DNA from: Croceibacterium salegens
Lineage (GTDB): Bacteria > Pseudomonadota > Alphaproteobacteria > Sphingomonadales > Sphingomonadaceae
Assembly (NCBI RefSeq): GCF_009827435.1
Contig: NZ_WTYM01000052.1
Span: forward strand, 1 to 64,000
DNA: 64,000 nt
Direction of reading: 5' to 3'
Each line of letters opens with the position of its first letter. Within the stretch, counting starts at the first letter, position 1. Positions 16,963-24,120 of this stretch are shown here, piece after piece. Made by a program: the position numbers and the translations under genes. Below the pieces are notes generated by a model. That model made no database searches. It saw nothing but the letters and a program-made list of their open reading frames with translations, and was not told the DNA's origin.

Positions 16963-18143
16963 GTGAAGATCCTTTGCGCATGGCCATGGATGACGTTCCG
17001 ATAGGTTTCGCGGAAATCATCGGGCTGAACCTTGTCCCCGAACGCGAGCGTGCGCGCGGTCGCCAACCCCTTGCCGAGCGCGGCAAGCGTGCGCTCGACG
17101 GCAGCGCGGGGCAAGCCGATATCGAGACCGAATTGCTCGACAATCTTGCGGTCGATCGTATCGAATTCGCGTTTGCGTCCGCCGATCGAAAGCGCGGTAA
17201 TCCGGTCGTAGACGGGGTAGGCGAGCGTGTTGATGAGATCGTATGCGGGCGAGAGCCGCAGGCCCTCCGCTCGTTCGAGCAGGGAGAAGTTCTTGAGATG
17301 CGCGTCGGCGTTACCCAACACTAGATTGAAGACGACAAGACGGAAGAACCGGTTGAGGTCGACCCGGCCCCGCGCGGAATAGCGGGTCACAATTTCGGCC
17401 GCTTCCTCGTAGCTCCCGTCATATTTGCCTTCAAAGGTCCGCCCCCGTGGTCGGCTGAGGATTTGCGCAAAATCCTCGAGGCGCAGCCGCTCCTCGCCTT
17501 GGCGGTCGAAGCGTTCGACCAGAAGCGCGATCCCGGCGATATCGTGCAGCTTTGCTAGCTGCGCGCGCGTCACATCGTCTTCGCCGAGAAGCTCGCGAGC
17601 TAGGCTAAGCGAAAGATGCTCGTTCTGGACGATCGTGGGAAGATCCTCGCGGTTGAATTTGGCGATATGCGTGGCCGGGTCGGTGGCCTCCACGGCTGGC
17701 CGGAAGCCATCGTCGGCGCGAAAGGCGAGCAGTTTCTTCTGCACCCCCGACAAGGTCCGTCCAGCGGTGGTCGCCGCCTCGTCGATGAGGTCGTCCTCGA
17801 TCGGATGGACCGGCGCTTCCCCGTCTGCCGGGATCAGGCCCACTGCGCCGATACAGTCCGCCCCGTAGTGTAGCAGCAGTCCGAAATCGTCTTGGTTCGC
17901 CGTGCCGCCGGCGCGCGCCTGGCGCCCGCGGAGCCAGCCTTCCGGGGCGAGATGCTCGAAAAAGGGAATCAGGCCGCCGCGCCAGTAATGGTCCCGTGTC
18001 TCTGCGGGAAGCGCGCAGGCGATCGTCTCGCGCCAGCCCTCGTCATAGACGAAGCGGGTGTCCGAACCTAGCTCGCTGAGCCGACCGACAGGACGACGCT
18101 TGAAGGTGACGATGGCGTGGCGGTCGGCGATGGCGATACCCGA
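16959..18143 (-). CDS. HipA-like serine/threonine kinase, 5' end without a normal start
   Basis: HipA-family kinase. Coding similarity covers the whole family: the N-terminal subdomain (ADRHAIVTFKRRPVGRLSEL, YWRGGLIPFFEHLAPEGWL, DFGLLLHYGADCIGAV) and the kinase core (TLSGVQKKLLA, HIAKFNRED, LVERFDRQ, catalytic FNLVLGNADAHLKNFSLL, SPAYDLINT). HipA phosphorylates GltX in E. coli. The frame is open back to a TGA at 18144-18146, but no ATG, GTG or TTG exists between that TGA and GTG 17843, which would remove about 100 conserved residues. An in-frame ATG (18173) lies nine codons beyond the TGA. Either a rare start (ATC/CTG) is used or the 5' end is damaged. It is the first gene of the operon with the HTH and nuclease-STAND genes. 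Confidence 0.8.
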   Translation of the reverse strand, partial: SGIAIADRHAIVTFKRRPVGRLSELGSDTRFVYDEGWRETIACALPAETRDHYWRGGLIPFFEHLAPEGWLRGRQARAGGTANQDDFGLLLHYGADCIGAVGLIPADGEAPVHPIEDDLIDEAATTAGRTLSGVQKKLLAFRADDGFRPAVEATDPATHIAKFNREDLPTIVQNEHLSLSLARELLGEDDVTRAQLAKLHDIAGIALLVERFDRQGEERLRLEDFAQILSRPRGRTFEGKYDGSYEEAAEIVTRYSARGRVDLNRFFRLVVFNLVLGNADAHLKNFSLLERAEGLRLSPAYDLINTLAYPVYDRITALSIGGRKREFDTIDRKIVEQFGLDIGLPRAAVERTLAALGKGLATARTLAFGDKVQPDDFRETYRNVIHGHAQRIFT

Positions 18144-18165
18144 TCAGGCTAATGAGACGACACGT

Positions 18166-18189
18166 CTTATCATCGCCAAGATGATTAAG
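18166..18189. promoter_or_regulatory. Dyad upstream of hipA, candidate operator
   Basis: Inverted repeat CTTATCATC - GCCAA - GATGATTAAG (one bulged base) just upstream of the hipA reading frame, in an AT-rich stretch (18160-18260) that contrasts with its surroundings. HipB-type proteins bind dyads in front of their own operon, so this is a candidate binding site for the HTH protein encoded at 15964-16962. No binding motif match is claimed. Confidence 0.45.
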
Positions 18190-18493
18190 CAATATTGAAC
18201 ATATGCGAAATTGTATTGGAAATATACGGTATCTCTGATCGACTGTCTTCCGTGAATGTAGGATCAATTTTCCCAACCAGCGCAAGCGCACAGACATAAA
18301 AAAACAGCTAATCTGAAACGCTGATACATTGGCTGCGGGCATTGCAGTGCTTTCTTGAACAAAACCAGAAAGCGGCCCTTGCGTCATACCGCGTCGAGAT
18401 GCCGCGAGACCGCAATTTGCGAAACCTTAATCACGAGCGATCCTCTGGACCGTCACCGGTCGACACACTCCTCCGCCCGGGCGGACCAATCCT

Positions 18494-18616
18494 ATGACCC
18501 CGACTAAATTGCTCATCCACCAGATCCTCGTGGTGTTCGCGATCGTCCTCGCGGGATTATGGGTTCACTCAGCGCGAATGAATGGAAAGCAAGTTCAATT
18601 GGCCTCATCTGAGTAA
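18494..18616 (+). pseudogene. Relic of traG (coupling protein) N-terminus
   Basis: A 40-codon frame beginning MTPTKLLIHQILVVFAIVLAG, which resembles the first membrane segment of TraG/VirD4-type coupling proteins in alphaproteobacterial transfer regions. After about 23 residues the sequence departs from the family and stops. Nothing else of the usual 600-plus residue protein is visible in the window. It lies alone in the 590-bp stretch between the hipA operon and rtcA (18147-18732), which otherwise shows no gene. I infer that traG was lost when the neighbouring modules were exchanged. Confidence 0.5.
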
Positions 18617-18732
18617 GCTAGCGGCCGCTTTGCCAGCGCCAGTTGACAAAGGCATCGGGTAAAACGAATGGCAGCTTCGCTTGTTGTCGCGCCTACAACC
18701 GGACAGTCGGCGAACGACCCAACTCGCGGCGA

Positions 18733-19749
18733 TCAGCAAACCTCTGCCAAATGTGCTCCGTCGGCGGTTTCCGAGAAGCGAAAATCCCGCCCCGAAAATC
18801 GTTCGATCAAGTCTGCTGCGGTGCGGGTGTGCTCACTGAGCTTGACTGTAGTGAATGCTCCACGGCCCGCCATTGCGAACGGCAGCAACAACTGGTCTTG
18901 AAGGTAAGGTCCGGCAAAGGCCTGCGACGCCAGATAGCCCGCCATACGCTTGGCCGCTGTCTTTGCCAGGCGTTCCGCAGGCACGCCAAGCTTACCGAAG
19001 CCAGACATGACTTCCGTGACATGGTCGAATTCAGCTTCCATGAGTAGGGCATTCCCCGGGCCATTCTCGGCCGGGAGTTGCACTGGAGCGAAGGCTTCGT
19101 CCGGCCATTCGGCCAGCACCTTGCGCGCCGCCTTCAGTTCTCGATCAGCGATGTCGAACGGAATTCCGGCAACCAGCGCTTCTACCTTGCCAGCCTTGAA
19201 CTCGCCGCGCGTCACGCATTCGATCGGGCGCAGCGGCGCTGGATCGATGTCCACGACAATGCGCCCGCCGCCGCGCGGGTAGAAGCCGTGACGCTCGAGC
19301 GTGATGGAAATCTGTGGCCCCATCCGCTCCAGCACCGGCAGCAGCGTCTTTTGGAGGAACTCAAAAGGCGGCGCGGCCATCGCGTGGGTACCGCCCTCAA
19401 TCACCAGTTTTGACGGCGCATCGGCCAGCATCAACGGCACCAGCACGGTCTGCAGTACCAGCCCGGTCGAACCGGCAGTGCCGACGGCGAAATGGTATTC
19501 GCCGGGCGTAACGCTGCCGGGCCGAAAGATTAGCTCGCTGGCACCAACAGTCAGCCCGGAGCATTCCGCTCCGCCGATGGCGCAGGCCGCTTCCAGCGCG
19601 GTGACATGCTGGCGCATCAGGCCGGGCTTAGCCCTGCCCCCGCGGATGTTCTGGATGGTGAAGGGCTCGCCGGTCAGCAGCGAAAGGGCTGCGGAATACC
19701 GTAACACCTGTCCGCCACCCTCACCCTCGGAGCCGTCGATCGTGATCAT
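18733..19749 (-). CDS. rtcA: RNA 3'-terminal phosphate cyclase
   Basis: A 338-residue RtcA. It converts 3'-phosphate RNA ends to 2',3'-cyclic phosphate using ATP. Family signatures: N-terminal IDGSEGEGGGQVLRYSAALS, RGGRAKPGLMRQH, then FYPRGGGRIVVDI and the C-terminal histidine region KLSEHTRTAADLI, which contains the adenylylated histidine. Length matches E. coli RtcA. Its ATG overlaps the stop of the nucleotidyltransferase gene (ATGA), and it is the last gene of the rsr-Y RNA-rtcB operon. Conditional expression through RtcR and sigma-54 is expected from the promoter at 24195-24210. Confidence 0.93.
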   Translation of the reverse strand: MITIDGSEGEGGGQVLRYSAALSLLTGEPFTIQNIRGGRAKPGLMRQHVTALEAACAIGGAECSGLTVGASELIFRPGSVTPGEYHFAVGTAGSTGLVLQTVLVPLMLADAPSKLVIEGGTHAMAAPPFEFLQKTLLPVLERMGPQISITLERHGFYPRGGGRIVVDIDPAPLRPIECVTRGEFKAGKVEALVAGIPFDIADRELKAARKVLAEWPDEAFAPVQLPAENGPGNALLMEAEFDHVTEVMSGFGKLGVPAERLAKTAAKRMAGYLASQAFAGPYLQDQLLLPFAMAGRGAFTTVKLSEHTRTAADLIERFSGRDFRFSETADGAHLAEVC

Positions 19750-20540
19750 TCTTTTTCTACCAATTCAAGGAAAAGCGCTTCGGCCTCTTCCGCAAAGTTC
19801 GTGTTATCGGCGCGCTCTGGCACTTCGCCAGCGCGTGAGAGCTCATCTGCTACCAACCGTTCGATATCGGGCAGCCTAATGGTGTTTCCCGCTTCGTTGG
19901 TTTTCGCCTTTCGAGCGATCAATTCACCAACCTGATCCACCAAGACCCGATCCAGGTCAGCCGCCTGCATCAGAGGCACCATGCTCATCGGCGGACGCCT
20001 CGACGGATCGAGGCGCAGCGCACGTACGGAGAGCGCCGGTCGCAGCGCATAGAAATATCGCTTCACGGCGATCTCGCCGCCTGGATCGAGCCAGCGTTCC
20101 ACTGTGCCCTTGCCAAGGCTGGCGTAGTGCAGCGCGTAGCCACGCGGGTTAAAGTGGCGGTTGGCAAGGTCAGCAAGCTGCTCAACCACCGGATCGTCAG
20201 CAATGTAGCGGATGGAGCTTTCGATCCACTCCGACAGGACCGCGTTGTGCTTGAGCATAAGGCCCAGCGCCTTGCGAACATCCCAGCCGTTCAGATCGAT
20301 CTCATCGACAATGGGCCGTTCGACCACATCGCGGACCGGCTTAAGCGCGAGATAGTCTCGGCGAGGCCGGATGTAGAGAAAGCGCACGTCGTAATCGCTG
20401 TCAGGCGATGGGAAGCCCCATGCGCGCGAACCGGATTCCACCGCCATCAGCAGGCGCACGCCGTCCTCGCTCGCCACATGGGCGAGACGGGCCTCGATAT
20501 CGGCGCGCACTGCGGGCGCGATGGCTAGCGTATCCTGCAT
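19746..20540 (-). CDS. Nucleotidyltransferase (pol-beta superfamily, YcgL/COG3541 type)
   Basis: A 264-residue predicted nucleotidyltransferase. The signature is AVESGSRAWGFPSPDSDYDVRFLYIRP (about 33-59): the GSRxWG loop and DSDYDVRF with the metal-binding aspartates, followed by the family segment DLNGWDVRKALGLMLKHNAVLSEW. The substrate is unknown. It sits between rtcB (43 nt upstream) and rtcA (ATGA overlap), so it is almost certainly co-expressed. Pol-beta-type nucleotidyltransferases have been noted in RNA-repair neighbourhoods, where end addition to a tRNA or tRNA fragment would make sense. That role here is inference. Confidence 0.85.
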   Translation of the reverse strand: MQDTLAIAPAVRADIEARLAHVASEDGVRLLMAVESGSRAWGFPSPDSDYDVRFLYIRPRRDYLALKPVRDVVERPIVDEIDLNGWDVRKALGLMLKHNAVLSEWIESSIRYIADDPVVEQLADLANRHFNPRGYALHYASLGKGTVERWLDPGGEIAVKRYFYALRPALSVRALRLDPSRRPPMSMVPLMQAADLDRVLVDQVGELIARKAKTNEAGNTIRLPDIERLVADELSRAGEVPERADNTNFAEEAEALFLELVEKE

Positions 20541-20583
20541 CGAAATTATCTTTGGTCTCTTGGCGGTAGCGGCGTGAAGGGTG

Positions 20584-21810
20584 TTACCCCTTCACGCACA
20601 CCACCTGTTTCAAGGTATGGACGATCTCCACCAGATCGGCCTGCGCGGCCATCACGGCTTCGATCGGCTTGTAGGCCTTGGGCGTTTCATCAATCACGCC
20701 CTCGTCCTTCCGGCATTCGACACCGGCGGTATCGGCGATATGCTCGTCGAGCGTCACCAGCTTCTTCGCCTGGGTTCGGGACATAACGCGCCCTGCACCG
20801 TGCGAGCAGCTGTCAAAGCTCTCGGCATTACCCAGCCCGCGCACGATAAAGCTCTTCGCCCCCATCGATCCGGGGATGATGCCCATCGTGCCCTTCGCGG
20901 CTCGCACCGCCCCCTTACGGGTGACGAGTACGTTTTCGCCGAAGTGGTTTTCCCGCGTCACATAGTTGTGATGGCAGTTCACCGCTTCGCACTCGGCATC
21001 GAACGGCTTGGCGATCTGGCTCCGGAGTGCATCGAGCACGTGCGTCATCATCACGCGCCGGTTAAGCGCCGCAAAGTCCTGCGCCCATTCGACCGCTTCG
21101 ACATAGTCGTCGAAATGGTCGGTCCCTTCCGGGAAATAGGCGAGGTCCTGATCAGGCAGGTTGATATGCCACTTGCGCATGTCCTGCTTGGCCAGCTCGA
21201 TGAAGAACGTACCGATCGCGTTACCCACCCCGCGCGAGCCCGAGTGGAGCATGACCCACACGCGCTGTTCGGTATCGAGGCACAGCTCGATGAAGTGGTT
21301 GCCGGTTCCCAGCGTCCCCAGATGCACGAGGTTGTTCGTGTTCTTCAGCCGCGGGTACTTGGCTACGATCTGTCCGAACCGTTCGGCCAGTTTTGCCCAG
21401 GCATCGACCACCACGCGGGGCGGATCACCCCACGAACCCTTGTCGCGCTTGCCGCGTCCGACGCTGCGGCCATGCGGCACCGCCGCCTCGATCGCGGAGC
21501 GAATGCCGGCAAGGTTGTCCGGTAGGTCGCTCGCCACCAGCGAGGTACGCGCGGCCATCATGCCGCAGCCAATGTCGACGCCGACTGCAGCAGGGATCAC
21601 CGCGCCTTTGGTCGGAATTACTGAGCCGACGGTCGCACCGATCCCCACATGCACGTCGGGCATGGCGGCCACGTGCTTGAAGATGAACGGCATCTTCGCC
21701 GCCTTGGTCAGCTGCTCTCGCGCCTTGTCGTCAACGGGAACACCGCGGGTCCACATCTTGATCGGCGACCCGCCCTCCACGTCCTGATACTCATACGTCG
21801 TCTGGGTCAT
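20584..21810 (-). CDS. rtcB: RNA ligase RtcB
   Basis: A 408-residue RtcB, the GTP/Mn-dependent ligase that joins 2',3'-cyclic phosphate or 3'-phosphate RNA ends to 5'-OH ends. Seen motifs: MPDVHVGIGATVGSVIPT, GVDIGCGMMA (metal cysteine), GTLGTGNHFIE, MLHSGSRGVGNA, NCHHNYVTREN, IIPGSMGAKSF and the guanylylated-histidine motif CSHGAGRVMSR. ATG 21810 was chosen over the longer frame because GAGGAGGTCGCG lies directly upstream and homology starts there. It is encoded 29 nt after the last Y-RNA-like structure in the same direction. Confidence 0.95.
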   Translation of the reverse strand: MTQTTYEYQDVEGGSPIKMWTRGVPVDDKAREQLTKAAKMPFIFKHVAAMPDVHVGIGATVGSVIPTKGAVIPAAVGVDIGCGMMAARTSLVASDLPDNLAGIRSAIEAAVPHGRSVGRGKRDKGSWGDPPRVVVDAWAKLAERFGQIVAKYPRLKNTNNLVHLGTLGTGNHFIELCLDTEQRVWVMLHSGSRGVGNAIGTFFIELAKQDMRKWHINLPDQDLAYFPEGTDHFDDYVEAVEWAQDFAALNRRVMMTHVLDALRSQIAKPFDAECEAVNCHHNYVTRENHFGENVLVTRKGAVRAAKGTMGIIPGSMGAKSFIVRGLGNAESFDSCSHGAGRVMSRTQAKKLVTLDEHIADTAGVECRKDEGVIDETPKAYKPIEAVMAAQADLVEIVHTLKQVVCVKG

Positions 21811-21838
21811 CGCGACCTCCTCATGCTTCTTCATAGGT

Positions 21839-21938
21839 GCTGGCGACAAGTTTTGGCGAGACTTCTCCGCATGTTGCCATGCGGGGGCGGGTTCGAACCG
21901 CCTGGTTACCGATGTAGTCCCGACCGGCATTCGCCAGC
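21839..21938 (-). ncRNA. Y-RNA-like element 1 (tRNA-like, GCAA-capped acceptor arm)
   Basis: About 100 nt, fifth from the promoter. Terminal stem GCTGGCGA/TCGCCAGC, conserved 5' block GAATGCCGGTCGGGACTACATC, and upper helix GGTCGGGAC/GTCTCGCC (one bulged T). The head holds a T-arm (GGCGG TTCGAAC CCGCC) followed by a 7-bp hairpin CCGCATG-GCAA-CATGCGG, equivalent to an acceptor stem closed by a tetraloop. No D-arm or anticodon arm is evident. Known bacterial Y RNAs bind Ro60 through the stem and mimic tRNA with the head. Confidence 0.75.
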
Positions 21939-21951
21939 GCTGATATTCGGT

Positions 21952-22077
21952 GCTGGCGGCGAGTGATTGATGAGACGCTTTACTGAGCTACTCCGGTTGC
22001 CCGGGGGCGGACTCGGACCGCCGACCTCCTGCTTTCGCAGGCGCTCTACCCATGTAGTCCCACCGGCATCCGCCAGC
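21952..22077 (-). ncRNA. Y-RNA-like element 2 (tRNA-like, extra GAAA hairpin)
   Basis: About 126 nt. Terminal stem GCTGGCGG/CCGCCAGC, the conserved block GGATGCCGGTGGGACTACAT, and upper helix GGTGGGAC/GTCTCATC. The head has an extra hairpin CCTGC-GAAA-GCAGG (22028-22041) where an anticodon arm would be, a T-arm (GGCGG TCCGAGT CCGCC), a GCAA-capped acceptor-like stem and a D-arm-like TAGCTCAGTAAAGC. With a GAAA tetraloop there is no anticodon, so it cannot decode. Confidence 0.75.
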
Positions 22078-22093
22078 GATAATTGATACTCGG

Positions 22094-22232
22094 TTCACGG
22101 CGACGAGGTTTTGGAAAGACGTTCCTGCTCTACCCGCTGAGCTACAGGCCCATAGTTGGTGGACCTGGCGGGATTCGAACCCGCGACCTGGCGATTACAA
22201 TTCGATGTAGTCCTTCCAGCATTCGCCGTGAA
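22094..22232 (-). ncRNA. Y-RNA-like element 3 (circularly permuted tRNA head)
   Basis: About 139 nt. Terminal stem TTCACGGCGA/TCGCCGTGAA, block GAATGCTGGAAGGACTACATC, upper helix GGAAGGAC/GTCTTTCC. The head is a tRNA in permuted order: 3' half first (TTGTAATCGCC, T-arm GCGGG TTCGAAT CCCGC, acceptor strand CAGGTCC, then ACCA), a 5-nt linker ACTAT, then the 5' half (acceptor strand GGGCCTG, D-arm TAGCTCAGCGGGTAGAGC). The acceptor strands pair over all 7 positions with one G-T. The loop fragment TTGTAA resembles tRNA-Thr(UGU). Confidence 0.8.
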
Positions 22233-22235
22233 TTT

Positions 22236-22406
22236 GGAAAAGGTCGGGGCAACGAGTGTTGGTGAGACAATCGACCCTTAAGCTACGTTCCAGCGGCGGG
22301 ATTCGAACCCACATCTCCCCGCAGGATTGCTCCCATGGGGCGCTTTACTCGTCGGGCCTATCATGTGGGAGATGTAGTCCCACCGGCATTTGCCCCGGCC
22401 CTTTCC
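22236..22406 (-). ncRNA. Y-RNA-like element 4 (longest, enlarged head)
   Basis: About 171 nt. Long terminal stem of roughly 16 bp with one mismatch (GGAAAGGGCCGGGGCAA with TTGCCCCGACCTTTTCC), block AAATGCCGGTGGGACTACATC, upper helix GGTGGGAC/GTCTCACC. The head has a T-arm (GTGGG TTCGAAT CCCGC), a GCCCC...GGGGA arm with a large loop, and a weak D-arm-like TAGCTTAAGGG. The acceptor stem is short or lost. Its 3' edge is 4 nt from element 3, so the two may be separate products of one transcript. Confidence 0.7.
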
Positions 22407-22419
22407 AAAATCAATCTAT

Positions 22420-22522
22420 TCAAAGGTCGCGGCGACGAGGCTTGGGAAAGACCGGCGCCCCTCTGCAGAGAGCACCATCGTGACAGGATGTAGTCCTTCC
22501 CGGCATTCGTCGCGACCTTTGA
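22420..22522 (-). ncRNA. Y-RNA-like element 5 (no tRNA mimic)
   Basis: About 103 nt, nearest to rsr and starting only 5 nt after its stop codon. Terminal stem TCAAAGGTCGCG/CGCGACCTTTGA (12 bp), block GAATGCCGGGAAGGACTACATC, upper helix GGAAGGAC/GTCTTTCC. The head is a simple imperfect hairpin (about 22450-22480, GGTGC...GGCGCC) without T-arm or D-arm, like a minimal Y RNA. It is probably released from the rsr mRNA by processing. Confidence 0.7.
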
Positions 22523-22526
22523 TGTT

Positions 22527-24086
22527 TCAATCCTCCACTTCGTTGACGATCTCGACCCAATCCTTCGCATCGCCGTTGGCGAAGCGCGCCATTGCGTCGA
22601 ACACCGCGTCGGTGAAACCACCGACATTCATGATGTCCTTGCGATCTTTCGCCTGCGTCGAGCCGTAAGGCTGGATGTCGATGCAGATCAGCTTAGCACC
22701 CGGGTTACGGGCCTTCAGCTTGTTCCACTCCTTCATCGTCGCCGAAGCGTCGCCATAGGACCACGGACGCGGCGCATCGAACCAGGACTCATTGTCCGAA
22801 ACGATGACTACGCAATCGACCATCGCCTTCTCGCGGTTCAACAAGGCAAGCGGGGCCGAGACTTTGGTTCCGCCACCGCCGACCCCCGCCAGCTTTGCGG
22901 CATTCACCGCCACGCGAGCCTTGGGATCAAGCTTGAGCGAGACCACGTCCACTTCGAACGGCAGCACACGGGTCTGCGGATTGCTCCGCAGCATCGCGGC
23001 CGATACCAGCGCGGCGATGTCGATGCAGCGCACGACCGAAGTCGCGCCCTTGCGGTAACCGGTCGCAGGCGAGCTCATCGAGCCCGACACGTCCGGACAC
23101 ACCACGACATTGCCTTCCAGCACCGGGACCTTCGCAAGCGACAGGTCCAGAGCCTTCTCAAGCGCAGCCTGCACCGGCAGCGGGACGCCGTCACCGACCT
23201 GGGTCAGTGCGGTCATCAACTGGTAGGGCATCGGCTTCACGCGGGCGATGGCATCGGGATCGGCCAGCCGCGCAGCAACCATCTCGGTCACTCCATCGAT
23301 CTGGAACACTCCCTTACGCGCCAGCGTGTTGAGGTTCATCCGCAACGCCTGCCACCCGATGCGCTCTGCCAGCACGGCCCACTGCTTCGCGGTCAGCTCG
23401 AAGGCGGTCAGCCATTCGAAGGGCACATCGGGCAAGGGCCGCGAACGGTCTGCCTTCCATGCTTCGAAGTCAGCAATCTCCTTCGGCAGCGCCGCGACAT
23501 CGTAGGGCTTGCCGATCAGCCAGCCATAGAAGGCGCGCCGCTCGGCCGAGGCCGGAGCAGGGTGAACCATCTTGACGATATCCGCGAGGCTCGGATCATT
23601 GCCCGTCACCGCCTGCATCAGCTGGCGAGTCGAGGCATTCTCCAGCCATTTACGCACCAGCCGCTTCGGCCGCGAGCCAAGCGAAGTCCGCCCGGTCTGA
23701 CCCGAACGCATGATCTGCACGAAGTTGCGCAGCATGCGCCCGTTATCGATCACGCGCTTGAACACCGGGACCATCAGGTCCGGATCGGACATCGACAGCA
23801 CTGCAGTCAGCAATGCTGGCATATCTTTCATCGCGCCCGACTGGCGAGCATAGATCGCACACTTGGCTACCCATTCAGCGTCCACCGCCCAGGCAGCTTC
23901 GAGCGCCTTAGCAAGCTGGTCCTGCGCATCGGCGTAGAAACCGTCCGACAAAGTGCCGGTTGCGGCTAGCTGCGCGAGCAGGGCTTCGGGGCCATAGGCA
24001 TAAGCGTTGCCGCCCGCCTGGTTGACCGTGTCCGTGCGCGGCAGGAACTTCGCCAGCGCCGAGGAAAAAAGCGTCTTGTTGGCCAT
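22527..24086 (-). CDS. rsr: Ro60/Rsr TROVE-domain RNA-binding protein
   Basis: A 519-residue bacterial Ro60 orthologue. The N-terminal TROVE region (about 1-330) is made of helical HEAT-like repeats (KCAIYARQSGAMKDMPALL, RKWLENASTRQLMQAV, WLTAFELTAKQWAVLAERI). The C-terminal vWA domain (about 340-519) has the MIDAS motif CPDVSGSMSS and later IVSDNESWF. Ro60 forms a ring that binds Y RNA on its outside and ends of damaged or misfolded RNA in its cavity. It is the first gene of the operon. The five Y-RNA-like elements lie directly downstream, and the sigma-54 promoter about 110 bp upstream. GGAG precedes ATG 24086. Confidence 0.93.
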   Translation of the reverse strand: MANKTLFSSALAKFLPRTDTVNQAGGNAYAYGPEALLAQLAATGTLSDGFYADAQDQLAKALEAAWAVDAEWVAKCAIYARQSGAMKDMPALLTAVLSMSDPDLMVPVFKRVIDNGRMLRNFVQIMRSGQTGRTSLGSRPKRLVRKWLENASTRQLMQAVTGNDPSLADIVKMVHPAPASAERRAFYGWLIGKPYDVAALPKEIADFEAWKADRSRPLPDVPFEWLTAFELTAKQWAVLAERIGWQALRMNLNTLARKGVFQIDGVTEMVAARLADPDAIARVKPMPYQLMTALTQVGDGVPLPVQAALEKALDLSLAKVPVLEGNVVVCPDVSGSMSSPATGYRKGATSVVRCIDIAALVSAAMLRSNPQTRVLPFEVDVVSLKLDPKARVAVNAAKLAGVGGGGTKVSAPLALLNREKAMVDCVVIVSDNESWFDAPRPWSYGDASATMKEWNKLKARNPGAKLICIDIQPYGSTQAKDRKDIMNVGGFTDAVFDAMARFANGDAKDWVEIVNEVED

Positions 24087-24120
24087 AGTCCAACTCCATC
24101 ATCAAACTTCATCGGGCTTT

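Noticed and set aside
21880-22320. Ordinary tRNA genes suggested by several TTCGAA T-arm sequences
   Set aside because: None gives a cloverleaf in normal order; each lacks a paired anticodon arm or has permuted halves, and all fit the Y-RNA-like units better.
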